NCBI RefSeq assembly: GCF_026314295.1 | Contig: NZ_CP111108.1 | Span: forward strand, 1,054,001 to 1,118,000 | Source of the DNA: Caproicibacterium sp. BJN0003 | GTDB lineage: Bacteria; Bacillota; Clostridia; Oscillospirales; Acutalibacteraceae | Reading direction: 5' to 3' | Length of the DNA stretch: 64,000 nt | Shown here: positions 26,529 to 34,269 of the stretch, piece by piece | Layout of the letters: each line of letters starts with the position of its first letter | Numbering within the stretch: the first letter of the stretch is position 1 | Notes under the pieces: generated by a model | What the model was told of the DNA's origin: nothing | What the model saw: only the letters and a program-made list of their open reading frames with translations | The model's database searches: none | Made by a program: the position numbers and the translations under genes

Positions 26529-27068
26529 ATGAAAAAGATAGCTGTACTGATAGGAAGTGCCCGAAAAGGCGGCAACACTGAACTTTTGACAAATGCTTTT
26601 GTAAAAGGTGCTCAGGAGCATCATGAGGTAACAATGATTTTTGCTGCAAAGGTAAAAGTGAATGGTTGTATAGGCTGTAATGCCTGTTATTCTGATGAAA
26701 AACACCGTTGCATCCAGAAAGATGATATGGAGCAAATTTATTCTCAGCTCAAAGATGCTGATGCGATTGTGATTGCCACTCCGGTTTATTTTTATAATGT
26801 AAGCTCTCAGCTAAAATGTATCATTGATCGGCTGCATAATCCAATTCGAGATGAGTTTAAAGTGAAACAGCTTTTTCTCCTTGCAGTCGCTGCGGATACG
26901 AATCCAACCGTTTTTGATTCCATTAAGGTTATGTACCAATCAGTACTGCATTATTTTCATCTAAAAGATGGTGGTATGATTACAGTGCCGGGAGTGAAAG
27001 ACCGTGGGGATATTGTTGGGCATAAAGCTTTAGAAGATGCCTATCAACTTGGTAAAAATATTGAATAA
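26529..27068 (+). CDS. NADPH-dependent FMN reductase / iron-sulfur-flavoprotein-like protein
   Basis: The 179-residue flavodoxin-fold protein has the FMN phosphate loop GSARKGGNTELL near residue 9. A GCIGCNACY segment (three Cys) matches the compact cysteine motif of iron-sulfur flavoproteins, and ATPVYFYNVSSQLK forms part of the flavin pocket. It probably transfers electrons between NAD(P)H, FMN and an unknown acceptor. I chose ATG 26529 after GAGGGAA, because the longer frame would overlap sdaAA. It may be co-transcribed with sdaAB-sdaAA and ends at a terminator. Confidence 0.85.
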   Translation: MKKIAVLIGSARKGGNTELLTNAFVKGAQEHHEVTMIFAAKVKVNGCIGCNACYSDEKHRCIQKDDMEQIYSQLKDADAIVIATPVYFYNVSSQLKCIIDRLHNPIRDEFKVKQLFLLAVAADTNPTVFDSIKVMYQSVLHYFHLKDGGMITVPGVKDRGDIVGHKALEDAYQLGKNIE

Positions 27069-27073
27069 GTATT

Positions 27074-27114
27074 AAGGGACTCAAAACGCTGATTGGCGAT
27101 TGAGTCCCTTTTTA
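27074..27114 (+). terminator. Rho-independent terminator
   Basis: An 11-bp stem (27074-27084 with 27100-27110) is followed by TTTTT. Confidence 0.9.
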
Positions 27115-27268
27115 TGTTATCTGATTATATCAGGAGAGCGTGGATAATCACAACGTTTGACCATAATTTAAAAAAAGATAATCTTTCTAATGGATTTTCA
27201 TGCAGGCAACAAATATGCGGTATTAAAATTTAATTACGGAATTAAGAGGATATTTGTCATAGCGTGTA

Positions 27269-27296
27269 ACAATCATGTAAAAAGCTTCATAAAATA
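27269..27296 (+). promoter_or_regulatory. Sigma-K-like promoter candidate
   Basis: AC (27269-27270), 17 bases, then CATAAAATA (27288-27296) matches the AC-N16/17-CATANNNTA pattern of the late mother-cell sporulation factor. No sigma-A promoter of comparable quality is seen in this gap. Confidence 0.45.
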
Positions 27297-27355
27297 TCCT
27301 AAAGGATAGAGATTATCAATAGACTCTATCTAAATTTATTAAAAGGAGATTTGTT

Positions 27356-28117
27356 ATGGACTGCGTGAAAATCGGTGACTCCAATTTAGATATAGATGCT
27401 AAAGACGGCACACAGAACCTAGATACTGCAGCGGATTGGTATACAAGTTTTAAAAACAGCGTTGAATTTGCAAAAGATGAGGCGGCAAAAATATCTTCGC
27501 AGCAGTTCCCTCAATTGGTGCATGACATCTGTACGAAAGATGTTCGAGATATCGGTGTGGCAAATAGAACTATTTACCAAACGGTTCCTTGCAACCCCGA
27601 TGGGAGTGCAGGCTGTCGTGGGGGAATGCTCCCCGATGGAGTTCCTTCTATTTCCAGTATCCGCGTTTTGTGCGCTGATGAACGTTTGAGTCCATCCACC
27701 GGCTGCGACCGCATTACAAATACGGTTGAGTTTGAAGTGGTGTTGAAATACGGAGTGAATACCTTTGTAGTAATGACACCAAAAGAGTCGTTTGATATAT
27801 TATGGAGCGATTTTAAACGTTTCCCAAGTTTCCAACCTTTCTCGAGCGTTCGTGAATTTAGGCAGGAACTGAAAAATATCGATGGGTCCTGCAAAGCAAT
27901 TAAAATCGTTGGTACGAGTGTAGTACAGGATGGAAACAATTGCGTTTTGAGAATTGATTATCAGGTGTTTGATAAACTTTGGAAGTTTGAAGATCTTATC
28001 ATTCTGGCAGTGAAGCCAATCTCCGACAATACCACCGTTTGCGACTTGTTCGATCAGGGACATCAAATTGGGCCTTGCTCAAATGGATCCGGTGGCAGTG
28101 CCTGCTGTGGCGGTTAG
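27356..28117 (+). CDS. Uncharacterised cysteine-containing protein
   Basis: I do not recognise this 253-residue protein. It has no signal peptide and no transmembrane segment. There are 12 cysteines spread through the chain, ending in a Gly/Ser/Cys tail (GSGGSACCGG). The middle (about 95-215) alternates hydrophobic and polar residues (for example NTVEFEVVLKYGV and NNCVLRIDYQVF), suggesting beta-sheet structure. A perfect AGGAG site precedes the ATG. The gene has its own sigma-K-like promoter and its own terminator, so it is probably a single-gene unit. A Cys-rich, secretion-signal-free protein with such a promoter would suit a spore coat or exosporium component, but this is inference. Confidence 0.7.
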   Translation: MDCVKIGDSNLDIDAKDGTQNLDTAADWYTSFKNSVEFAKDEAAKISSQQFPQLVHDICTKDVRDIGVANRTIYQTVPCNPDGSAGCRGGMLPDGVPSISSIRVLCADERLSPSTGCDRITNTVEFEVVLKYGVNTFVVMTPKESFDILWSDFKRFPSFQPFSSVREFRQELKNIDGSCKAIKIVGTSVVQDGNNCVLRIDYQVFDKLWKFEDLIILAVKPISDNTTVCDLFDQGHQIGPCSNGSGGSACCGG

Positions 28118-28153
28118 TTTTTCGACCAATTTGTTAGTTAATAAATATCCATT

Positions 28154-28207
28154 GGGGTTTTCTTCCGTTGTGAAATTACAAAGATTTCACCGGAAGAGCC
28201 CCTTTTT
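28154..28207 (+). terminator. Strong rho-independent terminator
   Basis: A composite stem (GGGG/CCCC, TCTTCCG/CGGAAGA and GTGAAAT/ATTTCAC) is followed by TTTTT. It ends the 27356 gene. The rest of the 320-base gap to 28438 holds the promoter and palindrome listed separately. Confidence 0.9.
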
Positions 28208-28284
28208 ATTTCATTTTTCTAATGAACAACTAGTTTGTGATGAATCAAATCATAGAAACAGCTAGTATTGAGATTTGCCCTATA

Positions 28285-28311
28285 ACTTTTTAAACAACAA
28301 AACATATATTA
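28285..28311 (+). promoter_or_regulatory. Second sigma-K-like promoter candidate
   Basis: AC (28285-28286), 16 bases, then CATATATTA (28303-28311) fits the CATANNNTA pattern. Confidence 0.4.
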
Positions 28312-28373
28312 TGAGAGAAGATTAATTAATTTTTTAATTGAATTTCATGAGATATTAATTGAGTTACGTATAA

Positions 28374-28390
28374 ATCATGATATTCATGAT
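28374..28390. promoter_or_regulatory. Perfect 7-3-7 palindrome, possible operator
   Basis: ATCATGA, TAT, TCATGAT form an exact inverted repeat about 48 bases before the ATG of the DUF11-like gene. Its short length and lack of a T-run favour a protein-binding site over a terminator. Confidence 0.4.
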
Positions 28391-28437
28391 GCGTGCCTTC
28401 AGTGATATTTTATTGAAATTTAAAAGGAGGTTTTTAT

Positions 28438-29268
28438 ATGTCAGAAAAGCAAACAGATTCAAATATGAGTTTTTCCCCATTTAAAGTTGGTGCAACGGCA
28501 ACTGGATCGGTAAGTGTAAAAGAGGGGGAGAGTCCTCAATCGATTAGAGCCATTAGTAATGTTATTATTACTGATGTAGTGAAAGCTGTTGTAAAAGAAT
28601 CCGCAGATAAGGAATTTGACAATGATGGAGAAAGAATAAAATATACCGTAACCTTGCAGAATGATTCTTCTGTTGATCTATATGACGTTAAAATTATAAG
28701 CGAATTGTGCTCAAAGACGACTTTGGTAAAAGATTCTATTATCCCCACACCTCAGCTTGATGAAACGCTGGAAACTGGAATTTCTATTACAAGTCCAAAT
28801 GAAATGTCTGTTGGAAGTGTTCCTAAAGGAACATCAGCAGTATTGGAATATGAGGTAACAATCAATGAAGGAGAAACCGGCGATGTTGTGAACGACTCTA
28901 TTGCTGAGATTAAGTTTAGGGACCAAATGGGCAGTGAATATACCGGAAGAACAGAACCAAGCATAGCTGTGACCAATATTGCAAAAGCAGATCTTCAGAT
29001 CATTGAGACGGCAGATAAAACATTTGTAACAGAAGACGATGAAGAGATTGTATTTAGCTTGACTATTAAAAATACGGGAAATGTCAAAATCAATGATATT
29101 GTTGTTACAAGTCCATTCCCAGCTGGAATGAATTATAAATCAAACTCAACCTTAAAGAATGATACAGAAGCTTTGAGCGATGAAAACCCTGCGGACAGCA
29201 TCAATATTGGTGATCTTGATCCTGCACAAATTTATAAAATACAATTCAGCGTAACAGTAAATTTATAA
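28438..29268 (+). CDS. DUF11-type repeat protein without a secretion signal
   Basis: The 276-residue protein contains two copies of a DUF11/conserved-repeat (Ig-like beta-sandwich) unit, about residues 45-150 and 185-276. Each runs from a nonpolar-polar alternating strand (for example IKYTVTLQN, IVFSLTIKN) to a conserved asparagine-rich turn (KNTGNVKINDIVV). DUF11 repeats usually sit in secreted surface proteins, but here there is no signal peptide, membrane anchor or LPXTG-type signal. Mother-cell deposition on the spore surface would not need one. AGGAGG lies just upstream. The next gene follows after 38 bases and is probably in the same transcript. Confidence 0.75.
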   Translation: MSEKQTDSNMSFSPFKVGATATGSVSVKEGESPQSIRAISNVIITDVVKAVVKESADKEFDNDGERIKYTVTLQNDSSVDLYDVKIISELCSKTTLVKDSIIPTPQLDETLETGISITSPNEMSVGSVPKGTSAVLEYEVTINEGETGDVVNDSIAEIKFRDQMGSEYTGRTEPSIAVTNIAKADLQIIETADKTFVTEDDEEIVFSLTIKNTGNVKINDIVVTSPFPAGMNYKSNSTLKNDTEALSDENPADSINIGDLDPAQIYKIQFSVTVNL

Positions 29269-29306
29269 TGGGCAAGTGATCTATCAATTGTGAGGTAGGT
29301 GTCAAT

Positions 29307-29729
29307 ATGCGAGAATTTATAAATGTGGCGCGTGTTAAGGGGATGTATCAAGGAAAGGTTATCAATTCGGTCAGTAACCCTTGCAAAATTACAGTACAGC
29401 GTAAATATCATTGTATCTGCGAACATGTCTATAAAACTTTTCAAATAACCGATGCACGCAGTGTTGAGTCACGCGTTTATTATAATGGTGTGCGGCAATT
29501 TGAATGGAATCATGTTGTAATGATTGCCGCCGGATATGAAATTCGCACCAAGTATATTGATAGCAAAAACCATAAAAAAATCATGACCGATTATGGAAAT
29601 GTTTTATTTTATAGTCCGACGAATGCACGCAAATACTTGTTGAGGATTCCAAATTTACCTGCCTGCAGCATCTTGAAGGATAAAGTGACAGTTGAGTTTC
29701 CAATTATAGCAGCATTCAGTAACATTTAA
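29307..29729 (+). CDS. Uncharacterised small protein, partner of the DUF11-type protein
   Basis: I do not recognise this 140-residue protein. It is basic, with five cysteines, and has no signal peptide or membrane helix. A run of aromatic and basic residues (YYNGVRQFEW) lies in the middle and a hydrophobic strand-like end (VEFPIIAAF) closes the chain. A GAGGTAGGTG site precedes the ATG. It probably shares the transcript of the 28438 gene, as only 38 bases separate them, and a terminator follows. Its association with the DUF11 protein is the only functional hint. Confidence 0.65.
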   Translation: MREFINVARVKGMYQGKVINSVSNPCKITVQRKYHCICEHVYKTFQITDARSVESRVYYNGVRQFEWNHVVMIAAGYEIRTKYIDSKNHKKIMTDYGNVLFYSPTNARKYLLRIPNLPACSILKDKVTVEFPIIAAFSNI

Positions 29730-29755
29730 ATAAAATTTTCTTAAAACAATCAATT

Positions 29756-29785
29756 AAGGCTGCCTGTTATTCGGCAGCCTTTTTA
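29756..29785 (+). terminator. Rho-independent terminator
   Basis: A 9-bp stem (29756-29764 with 29773-29781) has an 8-base loop and is followed by T-rich sequence. Confidence 0.88.
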
Positions 29786-29818
29786 TAATACGATTAAAAA
29801 TGATCAGATAAGAATGTA

Positions 29819-29857
29819 TTGACGAAGAGTGATGAAAATGACATAATAAATAATGTC
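29819..29857 (+). promoter_or_regulatory. Promoter of the Fur-family gene with an overlapping imperfect palindrome
   Basis: TTGACG (29819-29824) and CATAAT (29842-29847) are 17 bases apart. GACAT (29840-29844) and ATGTC (29853-29857) form an inverted repeat over the -10, a plausible autoregulatory site. Confidence 0.55.
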
Positions 29858-29918
29858 GTAAATATCAAAGGTGACGATATTGAATCCAATATTAGGGATT
29901 GTATAAGAGGTGAAAAAT

Positions 29919-30359
29919 TTGCCAAATCAAAACGAATTTGAAAATTTATTGACAAATAGAAATTTAAAAAGGACGAAGACAAGAATTTTAGTTCTTGAAG
30001 TTCTGAAAGATTCATCACCCAAAACGGTCGACGAAATTTTTTCTGTTTTATATCAAAATAATAGGAAGCTAAGTTTATCTACTGTTTATCGGACTTGTGA
30101 AACATTGACGGAAAAAGGGATTCTGTCAAAAGTGAATTTAACAGATGATGGTGTTGCTAGATATGAATATATGAAGTCTGAGCATACGCATCATGCGATT
30201 TGCCTTGGCTGTAATAAAATCATTCCGATTGATGACTGTCCTTATGGTCAATTTGATCAGATCATGAAATCTAAATATGGATTCGATGTTAAAAGCCACC
30301 ATATTGAGATTTATGGATACTGTCAGGATTGTATTAGAAAAAGAGAAAAAAAGGAATAG
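29919..30359 (+). CDS. Fur-family metalloregulator, probably the zinc sensor Zur
   Basis: The 146-residue protein has a winged-helix DNA-binding half (about 1-80, with the recognition segment LSLSTVYRTCETL). Its metal-binding half contains HTHHAICLGCNK and YCQDCI; the two CxxC pairs make the structural zinc site. I chose TTG 29919, preceded by AAGAGGTGA at suitable spacing; GTG 29910 lies inside that site. Fur-family members sense Fe, Zn, Mn or peroxide. The neighbouring zinc-type ABC importer and palindromic operator point to zinc. Confidence 0.88.
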   Translation: MPNQNEFENLLTNRNLKRTKTRILVLEVLKDSSPKTVDEIFSVLYQNNRKLSLSTVYRTCETLTEKGILSKVNLTDDGVARYEYMKSEHTHHAICLGCNKIIPIDDCPYGQFDQIMKSKYGFDVKSHHIEIYGYCQDCIRKREKKE

Positions 30360-30404
30360 ATTCGCTCTTTTGTGCCAAAGTGGGGGAAAAGAGAATAGTG
30401 ACTT

Positions 30405-31217
30405 TTATACTGCCTTCATTTTTATTTGGAATGCGATTCTTCGGACTAGAATGACAATCACAAGGATGGAGACGGAGACTAGGGCGGTAAATCCTCCTGG
30501 TGCTACGTTTAAGTAGTATGAAATAAACAGTCCGGATAAAATATCTATCATGCTGAACACGATGGAAAAAATAAGCGTTAGTTTAAATCCTTTTCCAAGT
30601 TGCAGCGCAGTAGCGACCGGAAGAGCAATCATAGAACTTAATACCAGGACGCCGACAATGCGGATTGAAACTGAAATTGCCGATGCAACGAGGATTGAAA
30701 ACACATAATTAATCAATTTTACTTTTACACCTGCTATTTTTGCGGCTTCCTCATCATAAGCAATATAGAGCATTTGGTTATATAGAAAAATGAGAGTGCA
30801 AACCGAAATGACGCTAAGGACGAATACGGTGATCATATCAAATTCTGTAACAGTCAAAACGCTTCCGAACAAAAAAGAGTCTGCATTAGCATGGAGCTTT
30901 CCGGAACTGATGATTGTAATGGCAATGCCAACACTGAGCGAAAGTACGATTGTTAAAATCAGGTCGGTATATTTTTTAAAATAGGTCCGCAGAAATTCGA
31001 TTAAAGCTCCGCAGATTGAAGTGAAAACAAAAGCGCCAAGAATTGGGCTTTGATTACACAATAATCCAATTGTAATACCGGCAAGGGATGCATGTGACAA
31101 AGTATCTCCTATCATGGAATATCGTCGGAGTACTAAAAAAATTCCGATACATGGACAAAGTATGGAAATGAAAACAGATACAAACAGAGCGTTTTGCATG
31201 AAACTATAATTTAACAT
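30405..31217 (-). CDS. Zinc/manganese ABC transporter permease (ZnuB/AdcB family)
   Basis: This is the membrane subunit of a metal importer, 270 residues with about eight hydrophobic segments. It has the ABC-3 family's SLAGITIGLL (DTLSHASLAG region) and SSMIALPVATALQL segments. AGGAAGGA precedes the ATG. It lies 23 bases downstream of the ATPase gene on the same strand and forms an operon with it, divergent from the binding-protein gene. Confidence 0.93.
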   Translation of the reverse strand: MLNYSFMQNALFVSVFISILCPCIGIFLVLRRYSMIGDTLSHASLAGITIGLLCNQSPILGAFVFTSICGALIEFLRTYFKKYTDLILTIVLSLSVGIAITIISSGKLHANADSFLFGSVLTVTEFDMITVFVLSVISVCTLIFLYNQMLYIAYDEEAAKIAGVKVKLINYVFSILVASAISVSIRIVGVLVLSSMIALPVATALQLGKGFKLTLIFSIVFSMIDILSGLFISYYLNVAPGGFTALVSVSILVIVILVRRIAFQIKMKAV

Positions 31218-31240
31218 TCTAATGGATCCTTCCTAATGAT

Positions 31241-31906
31241 TCATTCATTCTTTAAAAATTCAGCAGTATATTTTTCCGGAGTGCAGAGGTGACCTTTCCC
31301 GTTACTCAGATGATAAATTAGTGTAGAGTTTGAAATAGCAGCATCAAGATTGTGTTCTACAGAAACAATCGTGATGCCGTTTTTTTTATTGATGCTGGTA
31401 AGAAAATAATAGATTTCCTTCTGACTGCCGACATCTACGCCTGTAGATGGTTCATCTAAAATAAGTAAATCAGGATTTCCCATTAACGCTCGTGCGATCA
31501 ATATTTTTTGACTTTGTCCTCCCGAAAGCGTTCCCATTAAAGAATTTGAAAAGGAATTCATACCGACTTTTTGTAAGATGTCAGAGATTACCTCTTTATT
31601 TTTGATTTTTAAAAGCTTTCGGTAAGCGTTTAGCGTTTCATAAACGGTGATAGGAAAACCGGAATTCGAGAAATCGTTTTTTTGAGGAACATATCCAATC
31701 CGTTTTGCGTGTATGACAATCATTCCTTTGGTTGGTTTTAAAAATCCTAAAATCAATTTCATAAGGGTACTTTTTCCGCAGCCGTTTTCGCCTAATATTG
31801 AGACGTAGTCACCATCTTTTATTTCCAGGTCAATTCCATTTAATAAGTACGGAGGTAAACCAGTATAGGAAAAATACAATTCGCTTGTTTCAATCGTAAA
31901 AAACAC
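31241..31906 (-). CDS. Zinc/manganese ABC transporter ATP-binding protein (ZnuC/AdcC family)
   Basis: The 221-residue ATPase has Walker A GENGCGKST, the Q-loop in YVPQKN, the signature LSGGQSQK, Walker B LLILDEPS and the switch-histidine in SVEHNL. It energises uptake with the permease encoded next to it. The GTG at 31906 follows an AAAGGTGG sequence almost directly, so the exact start is uncertain by a few codons. The promoter region is shared with the divergent substrate-binding gene. Confidence 0.93.
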   Translation of the reverse strand: MFFTIETSELYFSYTGLPPYLLNGIDLEIKDGDYVSILGENGCGKSTLMKLILGFLKPTKGMIVIHAKRIGYVPQKNDFSNSGFPITVYETLNAYRKLLKIKNKEVISDILQKVGMNSFSNSLMGTLSGGQSQKILIARALMGNPDLLILDEPSTGVDVGSQKEIYYFLTSINKKNGITIVSVEHNLDAAISNSTLIYHLSNGKGHLCTPEKYTAEFLKNE

Positions 31907-31924
31907 CCACCTTTAAATTTTCTC

Positions 31925-31954
31925 TTGACAAAGACATTGTGTTAAGACTATTAT
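31925..31954 (+). promoter_or_regulatory. Promoter of the zinc-binding lipoprotein gene
   Basis: TTGACA (31925-31930) and TATTAT (31949-31954) are 18 bases apart. The palindrome listed next begins four bases after the -10. Confidence 0.7.
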
Positions 31955-31979
31955 AAATGCAAATGACAGTCATTTGCAA
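31950..31979 (-). promoter_or_regulatory. Divergent promoter of the znuC-znuB operon
   Basis: On the minus strand TTGCAA (31974-31979) and TATAAT (31950-31955) are 18 bases apart. The palindrome fills the spacer. Confidence 0.7.
31958..31978. promoter_or_regulatory. Zur-like operator: perfect 10-1-10 palindrome
   Basis: An exact inverted repeat with half-site TGCAAATGAC is centred on A31968. It covers the start region of the binding-protein promoter and the spacer of the divergent ABC promoter, so one bound dimer pair could shut off both. The Fur-family gene 2 kb away is the likely ligand-sensing regulator. Confidence 0.75.
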
Positions 31980-32004
31980 GTAAAATTTTGGGGGTCAAAG
32001 CAAA

Positions 32005-32955
32005 ATGTCTAAAAAAATAGTTGCCTTATTATTAAGTTTGCTTATTGTTCCGGCTCTTTCGGCCTGTGGCAGTACAAACAACAGTACCGCTGGGAGCAAC
32101 ATTAGCAGCAGTGTTGCCAATCAGGCAAGCACAACGAAAAGTGAAAAAGTTAAAGTATCTGTGACGTTTAATGCAATGAAGGAATTCACTGAGGCTGTCG
32201 GTAAAGACAGAGTGGATGTTTCAACGATTATTCCGGATGGCACGGAACCACACGATTTTGAGCCGAAAGCACAGGACCTTGCCGGATTAAGTTCTGCACA
32301 AGTCTTTGTTTATAATGGTTTTGGCATGGAATCCTGGGCGGACCAGGCAGTTAAAGCAGCCGACAATAAAAATTTGGTTGCAGTTGAAGCTTCCAAGGGC
32401 GCGACACCGATTCAAAATACAGATGCTGATGAGATAAAAGAGCATGGACAATATGATCCTCATATTTGGATCAGTTTAAAAGGTGCTGAAATAGAGGCCG
32501 CAAATATTCGAGATGGATTAATAAAGGCAGATCCCGCATCTGCTGATTATTTTAAACAGAACTGTGATGATTTTGTTTCGCAGTTGGAAAGTTTGTATTC
32601 AGAATACAATACGAAATTTCAAGCTGCCCAAAACAAGAGCTTTGTGACCGGACATGCCGCTTTTGCTTATTTGTGCAGAGATTTTGGATTAGAGCAAAAC
32701 AGCGTGGAAGACGTATTTGCAGAAGGAGAGCCAAGTGCGCAGAAGTTAGCGGGACTTGTAGATGACTGCAAAAAGAATCATGTAAAAACAATTTTTGTTG
32801 AAGATATGGTTAGTCCTGCTGTTTCTCAGACACTTGCTGATCAAGTTGGTGCAAAGGTTGAACAAATCTACACAATTGAGAGCAACGAAGATGAAAAAAC
32901 CTATCTGGACCGCATGAAATCAAATCTGAGTGAAATTTATGATAGTTTATCCTAA
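32005..32955 (+). CDS. Zinc ABC transporter substrate-binding lipoprotein (ZnuA/AdcA family)
   Basis: The 316-residue protein has a lipoprotein signal peptide ending in LSAC (Cys21), followed by a Ser/Asn/Thr-rich linker. The metal-site histidines lie in GTEPHDFEPK, YDPHIWIS and TGHAAFAYLC, and an acidic ligand is likely near EDMVS. It captures Zn2+ (possibly Mn2+) outside the cell and delivers it to the divergently encoded ABC transporter. Lgt, encoded at 10852, would lipidate it. Confidence 0.93.
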   Translation: MSKKIVALLLSLLIVPALSACGSTNNSTAGSNISSSVANQASTTKSEKVKVSVTFNAMKEFTEAVGKDRVDVSTIIPDGTEPHDFEPKAQDLAGLSSAQVFVYNGFGMESWADQAVKAADNKNLVAVEASKGATPIQNTDADEIKEHGQYDPHIWISLKGAEIEAANIRDGLIKADPASADYFKQNCDDFVSQLESLYSEYNTKFQAAQNKSFVTGHAAFAYLCRDFGLEQNSVEDVFAEGEPSAQKLAGLVDDCKKNHVKTIFVEDMVSPAVSQTLADQVGAKVEQIYTIESNEDEKTYLDRMKSNLSEIYDSLS

Positions 32956-32984
32956 TAAAAAAAATAAACCAATAAATCACTTAA

Positions 32985-33016
32985 AAAGCACCGTAAGCCA
33001 TTGCTTTCGGTGCTTT
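32985..33016 (+). terminator. Terminator-like hairpin after the lipoprotein gene
   Basis: AAAGCACCG (32985-32993) pairs with CGGTGCTTT (33008-33016), with an inner AAGC/GCTT stem. The T-run is short. Confidence 0.7.
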
Positions 33017-33023
33017 ACACACA

Positions 33024-33058
33024 AAAAATGCTCCCCACATTTGTGAGGAGCCATTTTT
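33024..33058. terminator. Bidirectional terminator, mainly for the minus-strand oxidoreductase gene
   Basis: AAAAATG-CTCC pairs with GGAG-C-CATTTTT (one bulge), with an inner CAC/GTG stem. Confidence 0.7.
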
Positions 33059-33075
33059 ATACAAGTTAAGCTTGT

Positions 33076-34269
33076 TTAATTAGATTTTATAAGGCTTTGC
33101 ACGTCACGTCGCATACTTAGTGGAACACTTTTGGTAGCAGCACCAACGCGAAAGAGCATTTGTACGGTACCGCCATCCGGTGCATAGGCCTCTTTAAATT
33201 CGGTATAAGGAGATTCCATTTCGGGATACTCTTCCAGCACTTGGCTGAGAGGCTGCATCGCTAAGTCTAGTGTGTGTCCAGTCAGTACCAGCTTGCTGTA
33301 AGTCATTCCGCTTTCAACTTGCTCGAGGCGAGTATTTCCAGTGGTTATGATCATAGCGTATGCGGGAGTGTGTTCGACGGATGTTTTGGTAGAGTTAATA
33401 AAATTCTGAGAGGCGGATTTTCCCGTGTTCATGGATGGAAAGAGCGTAACCAGTCCTTGTAAAATATTTTTCATAAAGCCGGAAGTGCCTTGTCCCTCCA
33501 CTGAATAGCCGTAACGGTATTCATTTTTCTGATATTCGTTTGCCCGAAAAATGGCGTTTGATTCATCCATTACACGGGTGACGCCTGCCTCAATTGTTGC
33601 ACTTTGCAAGGCAAAATTGCCGATATTGCTGAGATCTTTCTGATCTTGATACAGTTTGATGGAAACGTTGCTCATAGAGGAAAGCGATTCGATAGCCGAG
33701 ACCTGTGAATCAGTTAGCTTTCCCGGCTGATAAGCTTCTCTGTTGGTATCCGGCAGAAAAAGGGTGTCATAAATCGCACTGCTTTGGGGCTGTGTCTTTG
33801 TAAGTGTAATCTTTGCAACCGGATTTGAATCCATGCTTTCTGCAAGATTGGATTCGTCGTATGTGCCGTCTGGGAAAAGGGCGATATCCGCGTGGTAACC
33901 TTCTTTTTCACCCGCCACAGCGACATATTCTAGAAATGTTCCCTGTGAAATCATCATCTGCCGAGCATATGGATCGACTTCTTTCGTTGTACGTGAGCTG
34001 TCGGCGTAAAGATAAAATACCATAGGATCAGATTCGTCGAGGCGGATTTTCCAGGGCTGCATATTATGATTGCTTGCTGCAAGCAAACCGGCGGCCGCAA
34101 GACGTACTCTTGGATCAGAATACTTTTCGGCATAATTTTTTGACCAAGGTTCCATATATGTTTGCTTCATAGATCCTCCACTAATACAGTAAAGTATGAT
34201 TATTAAGATGAGACATAACACGGCAATGCCTGCTAAAATAAAACTTCCTATTTTAAACGCCCTTTTCAT
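33076..34269 (-). CDS. Membrane-anchored Acg/nitroreductase-like FMN-binding protein
   Basis: The 397-residue protein has a single N-terminal transmembrane helix (about residues 7-30) and a nitroreductase-like body in two halves. SNHNMQPWKIRL is the typical substrate/FMN loop (compare SxxNxQPW), and residues about 160-200 and 310-390 form the second half. The fold resembles the Acg family of FMN-binding oxidoreductases. Its enzymatic role is unknown, and the membrane anchor is unusual for this fold. The start at ATG 34269 has GGAG nine bases upstream and overlaps the tetR gene by 17 bases, so the two are an operon. Confidence 0.75.
   Translation of the reverse strand: MKRAFKIGSFILAGIAVLCLILIIILYCISGGSMKQTYMEPWSKNYAEKYSDPRVRLAAAGLLAASNHNMQPWKIRLDESDPMVFYLYADSSRTTKEVDPYARQMMISQGTFLEYVAVAGEKEGYHADIALFPDGTYDESNLAESMDSNPVAKITLTKTQPQSSAIYDTLFLPDTNREAYQPGKLTDSQVSAIESLSSMSNVSIKLYQDQKDLSNIGNFALQSATIEAGVTRVMDESNAIFRANEYQKNEYRYGYSVEGQGTSGFMKNILQGLVTLFPSMNTGKSASQNFINSTKTSVEHTPAYAMIITTGNTRLEQVESGMTYSKLVLTGHTLDLAMQPLSQVLEEYPEMESPYTEFKEAYAPDGGTVQMLFRVGAATKSVPLSMRRDVQSLIKSN

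Noticed and set aside
28438-29268. Interpretation of the DUF11-type protein as a classical surface adhesin
   Set aside because: There is no signal peptide, membrane helix or sorting signal, so ordinary secretion is not supported.
27110-29790. Prophage or mobile island at the unknown gene block
   Set aside because: There is no integrase, transposase, flanking repeat, tRNA junction or phage structural gene.
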